Below are positions 35,623 through 44,772 of a DNA stretch of 64,000 bases, in pieces. The notes under the pieces are model-generated. The model saw only the letters and a program-made list of their open reading frames with translations. It ran no database searches and had not been told where the DNA came from. The position numbers and the translations under genes were made by a program. How positions within the stretch are numbered: the first letter of the stretch is position 1; every line of letters starts with the position of its first letter. Source of the stretch: Ancylomarina subtilis (lineage in GTDB: Bacteria; Bacteroidota; Bacteroidia; Bacteroidales; Marinifilaceae); contig NZ_SHKN01000001.1 in NCBI RefSeq assembly GCF_004217115.1, positions 62,001 to 126,000 of the forward strand. The letters run 5' to 3'.

Positions 35623-37338
35623 ATGCTGTTGTTCCGAAACCTATTGTTTCTTTTCTTTATTTTCTCAGGAAATATTTATGCTCAGGAATTTATCCGAATC
35701 GACCGTGATGAATTTGTTGGGGATAAAATTGAAGGGAAGAAACTTTTTAGAAATATAAGTAAGGCTAAAAAGTTATTTCGAAAAGGAGAATCATCTGCTT
35801 CGGACTGTTTAAACTTGCTGTTGGCTTGTGATAAATTTAATAATGCGAACCCCGAATTGAATTACAATATTGGTTTATGTTATTTAAAATATGGAAAGAA
35901 AGAGTTATCTAAGCCCTATTTTGAAAAAACAAAGGCTCTGAAACCCAACTTAAATAAGAATTTGTATCTTTTTTTAGGACAGGCATATCAGTATGCCGGG
36001 GATTTTACAAATGCAATTTTGAATTATAAGGTTTACGTTGAGATTCTTCAACACGAGGGAGTAAAACGGAACCGGGAAGATTTGAAGAAGGTCTTTCGTT
36101 ATATCGAAGAGTGTAAAAATGGGCAAGTGCTTGCTCAACAAATCCAGACTTTTAATGTTGAAAAAATGCCTTCGCCAATCAATTCTGAATCTAATGATAT
36201 TCTTGCAATTCGAGATGGTGTAAAACTTTTCTTTCATTCGGATAGAACAATTGTTGGCGATAAGAAAAATAGAGCGACAGAGTCCTCTCTAAGGGGATTT
36301 AGTGTTGCCTTAATCAATGGGGAATGGTCGAATTTTAGTGTGTTAAATGATGAGAGAAAATCGAGAGATTTACCGCTGATGGTTGCTCAAACAGATGAGA
36401 ATCAATATGTATTCTACGATAAAAATATGGGCTTAGGTGATTTGATTTTTATGCAACAAGATGGTAAATATTGGACCAAGGAGATGGATGCTTTTTTTGT
36501 GAATGAGAGAAATTCTGATGAATCATCTGCTTCTATGACCTCAGATGGCAATGAGCTTGTGTTTGTAAGCGATAGAAATGGGGGGCAAGCTGATGTGTTT
36601 TATTGCAAGAAGAATGATGACGGAGAATGGAGTAAGCCTGTAAAATTAGATGATCAGATCAATACGGAATTTGATGAACGGGATGTCTTTTTATCAGATG
36701 ACGGATCTGTGATTTATTTTAGCTCAAAGGGGCGAAATACCATAGGTGGGTACGATATTTTCAGATCGGAGAAAGATGAAAATGGAAATTGGATGGAGGC
36801 TAAGAATATGGGAATGCCAATCAATTCGGCTTATGATGACCGACATTTCTTTCCTTATGAAGGGGATTCGTTTTTCTTTGATTCCAACAGGGGAGAGAAT
36901 GGAAAGTTTGATATTTATTCAAAAAAAATAATTTTTGATAAAGTCATTGAAGAAGAGGTTGCTGATCCTATTGAGCCAGAAGCAAGGATTGAATCATCTA
37001 TACCTGTAAATAATATTGAAATTTTACCCGAGGTAATTCCAGTACCTATCCCCATTGTTAAGAAAGTAAAGTCAATATCGACTTCGTATAAAATTCAAAT
37101 TGCAGCGTCGAAAATTGAAATGAAAGATGCTGAATTGAAGAAATTGTATAGTGGAAAGGAGCCTATTGAATTGTCTTATGATGACGAGTGGTATCGTTAT
37201 TCAATAGGAAATTACGAACGATTGGAAGATGCAATATATTATAAAGACAGGTTAGGGCTTGATAAAGCTTTTATCGTAAGTTTCGAGAATGACATAAGAG
37301 GAAAGATGATTAGCAACTACAGTTTAAATAATAAGTAG
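35623..37338 (+). CDS. TPR/PD40-propeller/SPOR envelope protein
   Basis: A 571-residue exported protein. Signal peptide (1-21, ending IYAQE), TPR-like helices (about 40-165, NYNIGLCYLKYGKKELSKPY), and PD40/WD40-like propeller repeats (about 190-440; SASMTSDGNELVFVSDRNGG, SDDGSVIYFSSKGR, DSNRGENGKFDIYSKK). A C-terminal SPOR-like domain (about 485-560, YKIQIAASKIEM, WYRYSIGNYERLEDAIYYKD) completes it. The TPR plus propeller part resembles PorE/OmpA-type proteins linked to T9SS, but here a SPOR module stands where an OmpA domain is usual. Likely a peptidoglycan-associated periplasmic scaffold. Confidence 0.85.
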   Translation: MLLFRNLLFLFFIFSGNIYAQEFIRIDRDEFVGDKIEGKKLFRNISKAKKLFRKGESSASDCLNLLLACDKFNNANPELNYNIGLCYLKYGKKELSKPYFEKTKALKPNLNKNLYLFLGQAYQYAGDFTNAILNYKVYVEILQHEGVKRNREDLKKVFRYIEECKNGQVLAQQIQTFNVEKMPSPINSESNDILAIRDGVKLFFHSDRTIVGDKKNRATESSLRGFSVALINGEWSNFSVLNDERKSRDLPLMVAQTDENQYVFYDKNMGLGDLIFMQQDGKYWTKEMDAFFVNERNSDESSASMTSDGNELVFVSDRNGGQADVFYCKKNDDGEWSKPVKLDDQINTEFDERDVFLSDDGSVIYFSSKGRNTIGGYDIFRSEKDENGNWMEAKNMGMPINSAYDDRHFFPYEGDSFFFDSNRGENGKFDIYSKKIIFDKVIEEEVADPIEPEARIESSIPVNNIEILPEVIPVPIPIVKKVKSISTSYKIQIAASKIEMKDAELKKLYSGKEPIELSYDDEWYRYSIGNYERLEDAIYYKDRLGLDKAFIVSFENDIRGKMISNYSLNNK

Positions 37339-37357
37339 CAGGCAGTTTGCGATGAAT

Positions 37358-37426
37358 AATACCAATTAGATAAAAATATGCTTTATAATACAAAGGATAT
37401 TTTGAAGTTTAATTGGTATTTTTTTG
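37358..37426 (+). terminator. terminator after the TPR/PD40/SPOR gene
   Basis: Perfect 11-base inverted repeat AATACCAATTA/TAATTGGTATT with a 41-base loop and a T run directly after it. The long loop is unusual but the stem and T run are convincing. Confidence 0.7.
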
Positions 37427-37453
37427 CCTAGAATTTGTATTCTTTTACATTTG
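37423..37453 (+). promoter_or_regulatory. gcvT promoter (TTTG-N19-TACATTTG)
   Basis: TTTG (37423-37426) and TACATTTG (37446-37453) are spaced by exactly 19 bases, a full consensus match. The -33 box is built into the T run of the preceding terminator. The leader to the gcvT ATG would be about 160 bases; I do not recognise a glycine riboswitch in it. Confidence 0.65.
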
Positions 37454-37620
37454 CAAAACAAAATAGAATGAAAATTCGATAAGTGCATTTACAGGGAATA
37501 AATGATTGATTATATTCGTTGTATTTGAGAGAGTTAAATAACAATACTTAAATAGGAGTTGACGTGTTTTTCTTAATGTTAGGGAAGACATTACAATCTT
37601 AAAATTCAAACAACAAACAG

Positions 37621-38724
37621 ATGAAAAGAACTGCATTCACTAGTTTTCATGAAGAATTAGGCGCTAAGATGGCTGAATTTGCTGGTTATAATATGCCTAT
37701 TGAATACACTGGTATTAAAGATGAGCACATGTGTGTTCGTGAGAAATTAGGTGTATTTGATGTTTCTCACATGGGTGAGTTTTGGGTAAAAGGACCTAAG
37801 GCTTTTAGCTTTGTTCAAAGATTGACCACTAATGATGTGGCTGCTTTAACAGATGGAAAAATCCAGTATTCATGTTTTCCTAATGGAAAAGGTGGTATTG
37901 TAGATGATTTGTTGGTTTACTGTATCGATTCAGAGACTTATTTATTGGTTGTAAATGCGGCTAATATCGAGAAAGATTGGGCATGGTGTTGTAAAAATGC
38001 TGAAGAAATGGGCTTAGAAGTTGGTAAAGAACTTTATAACGCTTCTGACGAAATTTGTCAGTTGGCTGTTCAAGGTCCTCTAGCTCTTAAAGCAATGCAA
38101 AAGCTTATTGATGTTCCTGTTGAAGATATGGAATATTACACTTTCAAGAAAGTGAACATGGCTGGAATTGAAAACGTAATTTTCTCAACAACTGGATATA
38201 CCGGTTCTGGCGGATGCGAAATTTATGTGGCAAACGAAGATGGTGAGAAATTATGGAATGCAGTAATGGAAGCAGGTAAGGAGTTTGGTCTTCAGCCAAT
38301 TGGTTTAGCTGCTCGTGACACGCTTCGTCTTGAAGTTGGATTCTGTCTTTATGGTAACGATATTGATGATGAGCATTCACCAATTGAAGCTGGTTTAGGA
38401 TGGATTACAAAGTTTGTTGATGGGAATGACTTTATTGATAGAGAATTCTTTGAGCAACAAAAAAATGATAAGCCTAAGCGTCGCTTGAAAGGTTTCGAAA
38501 TGATCGACCGTGGTATTCCTCGTCATGGTTATAAAATTGAGGATGCTGAAGGGAATGAAATTGGTGAAGTAACTTCAGGAACGAGTGCTCCGGCTGTTGG
38601 AAAATCAGTGGGTATGGGATATGTGAAAGAAGGTTTCTACAAAGTGGATACTGAGATTTACATTCGTGTCAGAAATAAAGCACTTAAAGCAAAAATTGTG
38701 AAAATTCCTTTTTACAAAAACTAA
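37621..38724 (+). CDS. gcvT: glycine cleavage system T protein (aminomethyltransferase)
   Basis: A 367-residue tetrahydrofolate-dependent aminomethyltransferase that releases ammonia from the lipoyl-bound aminomethyl group and forms 5,10-methylene-THF. Typical motifs: [16 protein letters not shown] near residue 48, [18 protein letters not shown] with the catalytic aspartate, and [16 protein letters not shown]. The C-terminal beta-barrel domain is complete. Other gcv genes are not in the window. It stands alone between its own promoter and a strong terminator, next to serine synthesis genes that feed the same one-carbon pool. Confidence 0.96.
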   Translation: MKRTAFTSFHEELGAKMAEFAGYNMPIEYTGIKDEHMCVREKLGVFDVSHMGEFWVKGPKAFSFVQRLTTNDVAALTDGKIQYSCFPNGKGGIVDDLLVYCIDSETYLLVVNAANIEKDWAWCCKNAEEMGLEVGKELYNASDEICQLAVQGPLALKAMQKLIDVPVEDMEYYTFKKVNMAGIENVIFSTTGYTGSGGCEIYVANEDGEKLWNAVMEAGKEFGLQPIGLAARDTLRLEVGFCLYGNDIDDEHSPIEAGLGWITKFVDGNDFIDREFFEQQKNDKPKRRLKGFEMIDRGIPRHGYKIEDAEGNEIGEVTSGTSAPAVGKSVGMGYVKEGFYKVDTEIYIRVRNKALKAKIVKIPFYKN

Positions 38725-39037
38725 GCATATTTAATTACAGGTTGAAGTTGAATGAAGCAATTTTAATCTGCAATCATACTATAAAAGCAGGCTTGTGAAT
38801 GATCACAAACCTGCTTTTTTTTTGTTGGCTTGGGCGTAATATCTGAAAACGATTTCGGTTAGTGAGTGTTTTGCTATTTAAATAATAGCTATTCAGGTAG
38901 ATAAGTGGAAATGGAGTGCTCTGTTTATTTTTGTTGAAAAACATATAAAAAATGGTTTATGACCGCGTTATTCTTCATTTTTATTTGCAAATTTGCCCAT
39001 GAATATGCAAACGTTCACATTTTAAAAAATATTGAAA
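38725..39037 (+). other. intergenic region between gcvT and serC
   Basis: A 313-base spacer. It holds the gcvT terminator (38784-38823) and then AT-rich DNA leading to serC. No ORF and no full promoter consensus; a weak TTATTTG near 38981 is the nearest thing to a -7 box. Confidence 0.5.
38784..38823 (+). terminator. intrinsic terminator after gcvT
   Basis: A 15-base stem with one mismatch (38784-38798 with 38803-38817), a 4-base ATGA loop and a run of T residues continuing to 38823. Confidence 0.9.
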
Positions 39038-40114
39038 ATGAAAGTACATAATTTTTCTGCAGGACCCTCAATCCTTCCAGACTCAACAGTAGAAAATACT
39101 GCTGCAGCTATTAAGAATTTTGCCGGAACAAGTCTTTCTCTTATGGAAGTATCTCACCGTAGCAAAGAATTTGTTGCCGTAATGGATGAAGCGATCGCTT
39201 TATTCAAGGAATTATTGGATATTCCAGCAGGATATTCAGTAATGTTCCTAGGTGGTGGAGCTTCTACTCAGTTCTGTATGATTCCTTACAACCTGATGGC
39301 TAAGAAATCAGCTTACTTAAACACGGGTGCTTGGGCAAACAAAGCTCAAAAAGAAGCGAAGTTATTTGGTGAAGTTGTTGAAGTTGCTTCTTCTAAAGAA
39401 ACAGTTTACAACTACATTCCAAAAGGATACGAAATTCCTGCTGATGCAGATTATTTCCATATCACAACAAACAATACCATTTATGGTACAGAGATCAAGC
39501 ACGACATGGACGTGAATGTGCCTCTTGTTGCTGATATGTCTTCTGATATTTTCTCTCGCCCTGTTGATGTATCTAAGTATGCATTGATTTATGGTGGAGC
39601 GCAAAAGAACCTAGCGCCTGCTGGTGTTACTTTTGTAATCGTTAAAGACGAGTTACTAGGTAAGGTTGATCGCACGATTCCTACAATGTTGGATTACCGT
39701 ACACACATTAAGGGAGAGTCTATGTTTAATACGCCTCCAGTAGTTCCTGTATATGCTGCTCTTCAAACTTTGAAGTGGATCAAGGAGCAAGGTGGTGTTT
39801 CTGCTATGCAGAAGATGAACGAAGAAAAGGCTGCGGTTCTTTATAATGAGATTGACCGTAACCCAATGTTTAAAGGTACTGTTATCAACGAAGAAGATCG
39901 TTCATTAATGAATATTTGTTTCGTAATGAATGACGAGTATAAGGAATTGGAAAAAGAATTTTTCGATTTCGCGACTTCAAAAGGTATGTCTGGAATTAAA
40001 GGTCACCGTTCAGTTGGTGGTTTCCGTGCTTCTACTTACAATGCTTTACCAAAAGCAAGTGTACAGGCATTAGCAGACTGCATGAAAGAATTCGAAACAA
40101 TGCATGTAAAGTAA
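39038..40114 (+). CDS. serC: phosphoserine aminotransferase
   Basis: A 358-residue PLP enzyme converting 3-phosphohydroxypyruvate to phosphoserine in serine synthesis (also used in pyridoxal phosphate synthesis). It starts with the family signature [12 protein letters not shown]. The PLP lysine is Lys190 in [12 protein letters not shown]. The ATG at 39038 is preferred to an in-frame TTG two codons earlier. It leads a serC-serA-DUF1015 cluster; a hairpin after its stop may attenuate read-through. Confidence 0.97.
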   Translation: MKVHNFSAGPSILPDSTVENTAAAIKNFAGTSLSLMEVSHRSKEFVAVMDEAIALFKELLDIPAGYSVMFLGGGASTQFCMIPYNLMAKKSAYLNTGAWANKAQKEAKLFGEVVEVASSKETVYNYIPKGYEIPADADYFHITTNNTIYGTEIKHDMDVNVPLVADMSSDIFSRPVDVSKYALIYGGAQKNLAPAGVTFVIVKDELLGKVDRTIPTMLDYRTHIKGESMFNTPPVVPVYAALQTLKWIKEQGGVSAMQKMNEEKAAVLYNEIDRNPMFKGTVINEEDRSLMNICFVMNDEYKELEKEFFDFATSKGMSGIKGHRSVGGFRASTYNALPKASVQALADCMKEFETMHVK

Positions 40115-40128
40115 TTACCTGATTATAT

Positions 40129-40166
40129 GGATTTGAGTTGGGGAACTTGCTCAAATCCTTATTTTG
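40129..40166 (+). terminator. hairpin between serC and serA, possible attenuator
   Basis: Inverted repeat GGATTTGAG/CTCAAATCC (40129-40137 with 40150-40158, 12-base loop) followed by a poor T tract (TTATTTTG). Weak terminator or mRNA-stabilising hairpin. Confidence 0.45.
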
Positions 40167-40265
40167 AGTCATTAAAGCATGAGGAACGACTAAAGGGATC
40201 CGATAAGGATAACTTCGATTTGGCTGGCAATGACATTTTATTTTTAAACGTTTTAAAATAATAAA

Positions 40266-41189
40266 ATGACTAAAGTTTTAATTGCAACCGATAAACCTTT
40301 TGCTCCTGCTGCTGTAAACGCAATTCGCGAAGTAGTTGAAGGTGCAGGATATGAACTAGTTTTGCTAGAGTCATACACAGATAAGGCTGAATTAATAGCA
40401 GCTGTTGCTGATGTTGATGGAATGATCATTCGTTCCGATAAAGCCACCCGCGAGGTGATTGAAGCAGCAAAAAACCTAAAAGTAATTGTTCGTGCAGGTG
40501 CAGGATACGATAATATCGATCTTGAAGCTTGTACTGAGAAAGGTATTGTGGCCATGAATACACCTGGCCAGAACTCAAATGCTGTAGCTGAGCTAGCATT
40601 AGGAATGATGGTTTTCCTTGCTCGTAAAGGTTACAATGGGAAAGCTGGTGTTGAGTTAAGAGGTAAAAATATCGGTATTCATGCTTATGGTAATGTAGGT
40701 AAACATGTTGCTAATATTGCTAAAGGTTTCGGAATGACCGTTTATGCATTCGATCCTTTTGTTGCAAAAGAAGCTATCGAAGCTGATGGAGTTAAGGCAG
40801 TAGATACAGTAGAAGAGCTATATAGCACTTGTCACTATGTATCATTGCATATTCCTGCCAACGACAAAACCAAAAAATCAATTAACTACGATTTGTTGAA
40901 CAAGATGCCTGAGGGTGGTATCCTTGTAAATACAGCTCGTAAGGAAGTAATTGATGAAGAAGGTATGTTGAAACTTATGGAAGATCGTAAGGATTTTGCT
41001 TACATCTCTGACATCGCACCTGACTGCAAAGACGAATTTGCTGCTAAATATGAAGGTCGCTTTTTCTTTACTCCTAAGAAAATGGGAGCACAAACTGCTG
41101 AAGCGAATATCAACGCTGGTATCGCTGGTGCCAATCAGATTGTGAATTATATTGAAAAAGGAGACGAAACATTTAGAGTAAATAAATAG
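40266..41189 (+). CDS. serA: D-3-phosphoglycerate dehydrogenase, short type
   Basis: A 307-residue NAD-dependent D-2-hydroxyacid dehydrogenase without the C-terminal ACT domain. The nucleotide fold motif is GIHAYGNVGKHVANIAKG, and the active-site arginine lies in VNTARKEVID. Where most family members have TPHxG with a catalytic histidine, this enzyme has TPKKMGAQTAEA, with lysine. From memory, this substitution marks the Bacteroidota/Entamoeba type of the enzyme. Placement between serC and DUF1015 supports the phosphoglycerate role, the first committed step to serine. Confidence 0.94.
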   Translation: MTKVLIATDKPFAPAAVNAIREVVEGAGYELVLLESYTDKAELIAAVADVDGMIIRSDKATREVIEAAKNLKVIVRAGAGYDNIDLEACTEKGIVAMNTPGQNSNAVAELALGMMVFLARKGYNGKAGVELRGKNIGIHAYGNVGKHVANIAKGFGMTVYAFDPFVAKEAIEADGVKAVDTVEELYSTCHYVSLHIPANDKTKKSINYDLLNKMPEGGILVNTARKEVIDEEGMLKLMEDRKDFAYISDIAPDCKDEFAAKYEGRFFFTPKKMGAQTAEANINAGIAGANQIVNYIEKGDETFRVNK

Positions 41190-41263
41190 GAAGTAGATAT
41201 CTACTTTTCATTTCGTTCCTTGTGTACTGATAATAGAATAACAAACATACAAAATACCAAATC

Positions 41264-42514
41264 ATGGCTATTGTAAAACCATTTAGAGGCTTACGCCCAA
41301 CAAAAGATATCGCTAAAGATTTAGCTTGCTTGCCATATGATGTAATGAACTCGGAAGAGGCTGCTCAAATGGCTGAAGGTAAAGAATGCTCTTTACTTCA
41401 TATCACTCGTGCTGAGATCGACTGTCCTGCTGGAACTGACGTTCACTCTGAAGAAGTTTATGAGAAATCAGTGTCTAACCTTAAGCTATGGCAAGAAAAA
41501 GGTTGGTTAAAGCAGGATTCAGAAGCTAAATTCTATATCTATGCTCAAACTATGGACGGACGTACTCAGTACGGTATCGTTGCAAATGCTGCTTGTGAAG
41601 ACTATAAGAATGGTGTCATCAAGAAGCACGAACTAACTCGTCCGGACAAAGAGGAAGATCGTATGATTTTGACTCGTTATACTGAGGCTAACCTTGAGCC
41701 AGTATTCTTTTCATACAAAGCTGTTCCAGAGATTGACGCTATCGTAGCTAATATCGTAGAGAACGAAGAAGCTGAGTACGATTTTGTTGCAGAAGACGGA
41801 TTCGGTCACCACTTTTGGCCAGTAAACGATCCTGCTACTAATAAAGAGTTGGAAGAGTTGTTCGCAACTAAAGTTCCTTCTACTTACGTAGCTGATGGTC
41901 ACCACAGAACGGCTGCTGCCGCTCGTATTGGTGATGAGTTTGCTGCTAAAAATCCAAATCACACAGGTGATGAGGAGTACAACTACTTCATGGCTGTTCA
42001 CTTCCCAGATAATCAGTTGGCAATTATCGATTACAATCGAGTAGCTAAAGATTTGAACGGAATGACTGAAGTTGAATTTCTTGCTAAATTGGAAGAAACT
42101 TTCGAAGTTGAGTGCATGGGTGAGGAAACTTACAAGCCAGCTAAATTGCACGAATTTTCTATGTATTTAGATGGTAAGTGGTACAAGCTGAACGCTAAAG
42201 AAGGTACTTATGATGATAAGGATCCTATTGGTGTATTGGACGTAACAATTCTTTCAAATCACGTATTGGATAACCTATTGGACGTTAAAGATCTTCGTAC
42301 GACAACCCGCGTTGAGTTCGTAGGTGGTATCCGTGGATTAGGTGAGTTGAAGAGACGCGTTGATAGCGGTGACATGAAAGTGGCTTTCGCTTTATACGCA
42401 GTTTCTATGCAACAATTAATTGATATTGCTGATACAGGCAACATCATGCCTCCTAAAACAACATGGTTTGAGCCTAAACTACGTTCTGGATTATTGATTC
42501 ATAAATTGGACTAA
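41264..42514 (+). CDS. DUF1015 family protein
   Basis: A 416-residue cytoplasmic protein of the DUF1015 family (proposed HTH- or kinase-like, function unsettled). Family signatures: PFRGLRPTKDIAKDLACLPY at the N-terminus, YADGHHRTAAAAR-type motif (VADGHHRTAAAARIGDEF) near residue 215, and VEFVGGIRGLGELKRRVDSG near the end. It follows serC-serA by 74 bases, an order I recall as conserved in Bacteroidota, suggesting a role in serine metabolism. Confidence 0.92.
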   Translation: MAIVKPFRGLRPTKDIAKDLACLPYDVMNSEEAAQMAEGKECSLLHITRAEIDCPAGTDVHSEEVYEKSVSNLKLWQEKGWLKQDSEAKFYIYAQTMDGRTQYGIVANAACEDYKNGVIKKHELTRPDKEEDRMILTRYTEANLEPVFFSYKAVPEIDAIVANIVENEEAEYDFVAEDGFGHHFWPVNDPATNKELEELFATKVPSTYVADGHHRTAAAARIGDEFAAKNPNHTGDEEYNYFMAVHFPDNQLAIIDYNRVAKDLNGMTEVEFLAKLEETFEVECMGEETYKPAKLHEFSMYLDGKWYKLNAKEGTYDDKDPIGVLDVTILSNHVLDNLLDVKDLRTTTRVEFVGGIRGLGELKRRVDSGDMKVAFALYAVSMQQLIDIADTGNIMPPKTTWFEPKLRSGLLIHKLD

Positions 42515-42540
42515 TTCCAATTTAATCATATTTTTTTGGA

Positions 42541-42570
42541 AGGGAATGCCGTTTGGCATTCCCTTTTTTT
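42541..42570 (+). terminator. intrinsic terminator after DUF1015
   Basis: Perfect 10-base stem AGGGAATGCC/GGCATTCCCT with a GTTT loop, followed by a T run. It closes the serine cluster. Confidence 0.93.
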
Positions 42571-42636
42571 ATGGATTAAGTGTGTTGACTCAGTCAAAAT
42601 AGATTATTTTAGAGCTTAAACCAATAACGTTTAAAA

Positions 42637-43863
42637 ATGTCAGAATTTATAAATAACAATCAAGCTCGAATCGATTCCCTTTATGACTTTTGTTATCGAC
42701 TCATTGAAGGTGAGAAAGGGGCCGATCTGATAAAGAAGTATCAAGGAGCGATTGATGATTTAAGAGCAAACGATATAGTCGTTGTAGTTCACCGACTAGT
42801 TGAGTCAGATTTACCGATGCCAATTTTAAAAAAGGGAATCACTAAGGCTTTGAATGTTTTTCATAAATCGATTTTGGCTCAAGATCGTGTGTTACTTCCC
42901 GAAAACCATTTTCTTAGCTATTTGCAAAAAGAGAATCGGGAACTTGAGAGGCGTTTACAGGCCCTGAAGGTTTTAGTTAAAGATTTTAATAAAATTGGAG
43001 CGGATACTCCAAAGATTGCTAATCATTTGAGAATTGGAATTGAAGATCTGATGCAAATGGAGAAGCATTATATCCGCAAAGAGAATATTTTGTTCCCTTA
43101 TTTCGAAAAAGAATACCCTCAATACAAATGTCTGAGTGTGATGTGGTCGATACACGACGATATCCGAAGAAATCAGAAGGCTTTATTGATGGCTCTTTTG
43201 GAGGTGAATTTGGATAAAAAGCAGATTAATAAATTGTTGGGAGATCTGTTTTTCGATATGTATGCTATTATATTTAGAGAAGAGTATTTGTTGTTCCCTG
43301 TTGCTTTTAATGCTGTGAATCAGGATGCTTGGGACGATATGTTAGAGCAAAGTGAAGCGTTGGGATATGCTTATATCGATGCTCCCAAACGCGATAAATT
43401 ACAGAAAACGAATGTAAATCAGTCTTATGAATCTGATTTTTTAAGTGACAATAAGCTTGAAAACACCCTACTTAATTTCGATACGGGTTTGATGACTTTA
43501 AAGCAGGCGATTTTACTTCTGAATAACCTTCCTGTTGATATTACAATGATCGATGAGAAGGATAAGGTTTGTTTTTTCTCCAATCCTAAAGAACGTTTTT
43601 TCCCTAGGTCGAAAGCTATTATTGGGCGTACCGTTCAGAATTGCCATCCACCCGAAAGTGTACATGTGGTGAATGAATTGGTTGAAGCCTTTAGGAATGG
43701 GAGTAAGGATCGTGAACCCTTTTGGATTGAAATGAAAGGTCGTTTTATACTGATTCAATATTTTGCCCTTCGTGATGAGGATGGGACTTATAAGGGTTGT
43801 ATTGAGGTGAGTCAGGATTTAACAGATATCCGGCAGCTTAAAGGAGAAAAACGATTGATGTAA
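42637..43863 (+). CDS. DUF438/hemerythrin-like/PAS sensor protein
   Basis: A 408-residue soluble protein. An N-terminal DUF438-type helical segment (about 1-90), a hemerythrin-like HHE region (about 85-235) with candidate metal ligands in HYIRKENILFPYFE, WSIHDDIRR and FREEYLLFPVAF, and a C-terminal PAS-like domain (about 295-400; LPVDITMIDEKDKVCFFSNP, FIEVSQDLTDI-type end). Related DUF438 proteins are thought to sense oxygen, nitric oxide or redox state. No output domain is attached. It sits alone between two hairpins/spacers. Confidence 0.88.
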   Translation: MSEFINNNQARIDSLYDFCYRLIEGEKGADLIKKYQGAIDDLRANDIVVVVHRLVESDLPMPILKKGITKALNVFHKSILAQDRVLLPENHFLSYLQKENRELERRLQALKVLVKDFNKIGADTPKIANHLRIGIEDLMQMEKHYIRKENILFPYFEKEYPQYKCLSVMWSIHDDIRRNQKALLMALLEVNLDKKQINKLLGDLFFDMYAIIFREEYLLFPVAFNAVNQDAWDDMLEQSEALGYAYIDAPKRDKLQKTNVNQSYESDFLSDNKLENTLLNFDTGLMTLKQAILLLNNLPVDITMIDEKDKVCFFSNPKERFFPRSKAIIGRTVQNCHPPESVHVVNELVEAFRNGSKDREPFWIEMKGRFILIQYFALRDEDGTYKGCIEVSQDLTDIRQLKGEKRLM

Positions 43864-43986
43864 ATTATTCTTATATTGAAGGGTTGTAATGACTGTTTAG
43901 TCCTTACTTTATCTTTCATAAATTATTAAATTAAGTTTATAGAGATTTCCTTATATTTACATTTCAAATTCTAAATCGACCACCCC

Positions 43987-44709
43987 ATGAAATACGATTA
44001 TTGCAAAGATGATATGATTTTAAAAGTGTATCCAACTGCAAGTGCTTGTTTCGAAACGGCTTTTTCTTTTATGAAAAAGCATTTTTGGATGTTGATTCTG
44101 ATCGTTTTTGTAGGGGCGGCAGTAGATACGCCCATGTGGTTTATCCAGCAAGGTAAATTCGAATCGGATGGTTTAAATTTTACGTTCCATTCTTTTGAAT
44201 TAATACAGACCCTCTATTATTTCGCGATTGCTTCGGTTTATTCCTACGGTGTTGTTTATGTATTTTTAAAGGCGGTAAGAAAAGAGAATTTTATATTTGA
44301 GGAAACCCTATTAGGTTTTAAAACCTACACCAGAGCGGTATTGAGTCGTATATTGGTTATGCTGATTGTTGGTGTTGGAATTATACTTTTAATTGTACCA
44401 GGTATATTTTTGGCTTGTCGATTGATTTTTGTTCCTTACTTGATTATGGACAAAAAGCATGGGGTCGTTGAATCCCTTAAGATAAGCTATTACATGACTA
44501 AGGGGTATTTTTGGACCATCTTAGGCATGGGGCTACTCTCTTTTGTTTTTATAATTTTGGGGCTGGTGTTTTTTGGGGTAGGAATTCTTGTTGCTCTTGT
44601 ATGGATCAATGCTGCATTTGCTGTTTTTTATAATGCTGCTGAGGATCTTCATTATGAAGACGCTTGTAAACAGATAGGCTTGGTTATTGAAGAAGAGGAG
44701 AAAAGCTGA
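43987..44709 (+). CDS. multi-pass membrane protein of unknown function
   Basis: A 240-residue protein with about five to six hydrophobic segments (FWMLILIVFVGAAV, LYYFAIASVYSYGVVYVF, ILVMLIVGVGIILLIVPGIF, YFWTILGMGLLSFVFIILGL, FFGVGILVALVWINAAF). The segment LLIVPGIFLACRLIFVPYLI with a following MDKKHGVVESLKIS resembles YciC/DUF975-like bacterial membrane proteins, whose role is unknown. An acidic tail (EEEEKS) ends it. It lies just before a strong bidirectional terminator. Confidence 0.75.
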   Translation: MKYDYCKDDMILKVYPTASACFETAFSFMKKHFWMLILIVFVGAAVDTPMWFIQQGKFESDGLNFTFHSFELIQTLYYFAIASVYSYGVVYVFLKAVRKENFIFEETLLGFKTYTRAVLSRILVMLIVGVGIILLIVPGIFLACRLIFVPYLIMDKKHGVVESLKISYYMTKGYFWTILGMGLLSFVFIILGLVFFGVGILVALVWINAAFAVFYNAAEDLHYEDACKQIGLVIEEEEKS

Positions 44710-44735
44710 TTTAAAGAAATCGGTTCATTAAATAT

Positions 44736-44770
44736 AAAAAGGGGATTTCATATTTTGAAATCCCCTTTCT
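44736..44770. terminator. bidirectional terminator between convergent genes
   Basis: Perfect 13-base stem (44738-44750 with 44756-44768) and a TATTT loop, with A residues on the left and T-rich sequence on the right. It serves the membrane protein gene (+) and the GH63-type gene (-). Confidence 0.9.
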
Positions 44771-44772
44771 TA

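Noticed and set aside
37454-37620. Possible glycine riboswitch in the gcvT leader
   Set aside because: The long leader and gene identity made it worth looking for, but I could not find the conserved aptamer core or a paired expression platform.
39032-39037. TTG start for serC
   Set aside because: An ATG two codons later begins the conserved VHNFSAGP motif with the usual spacing.
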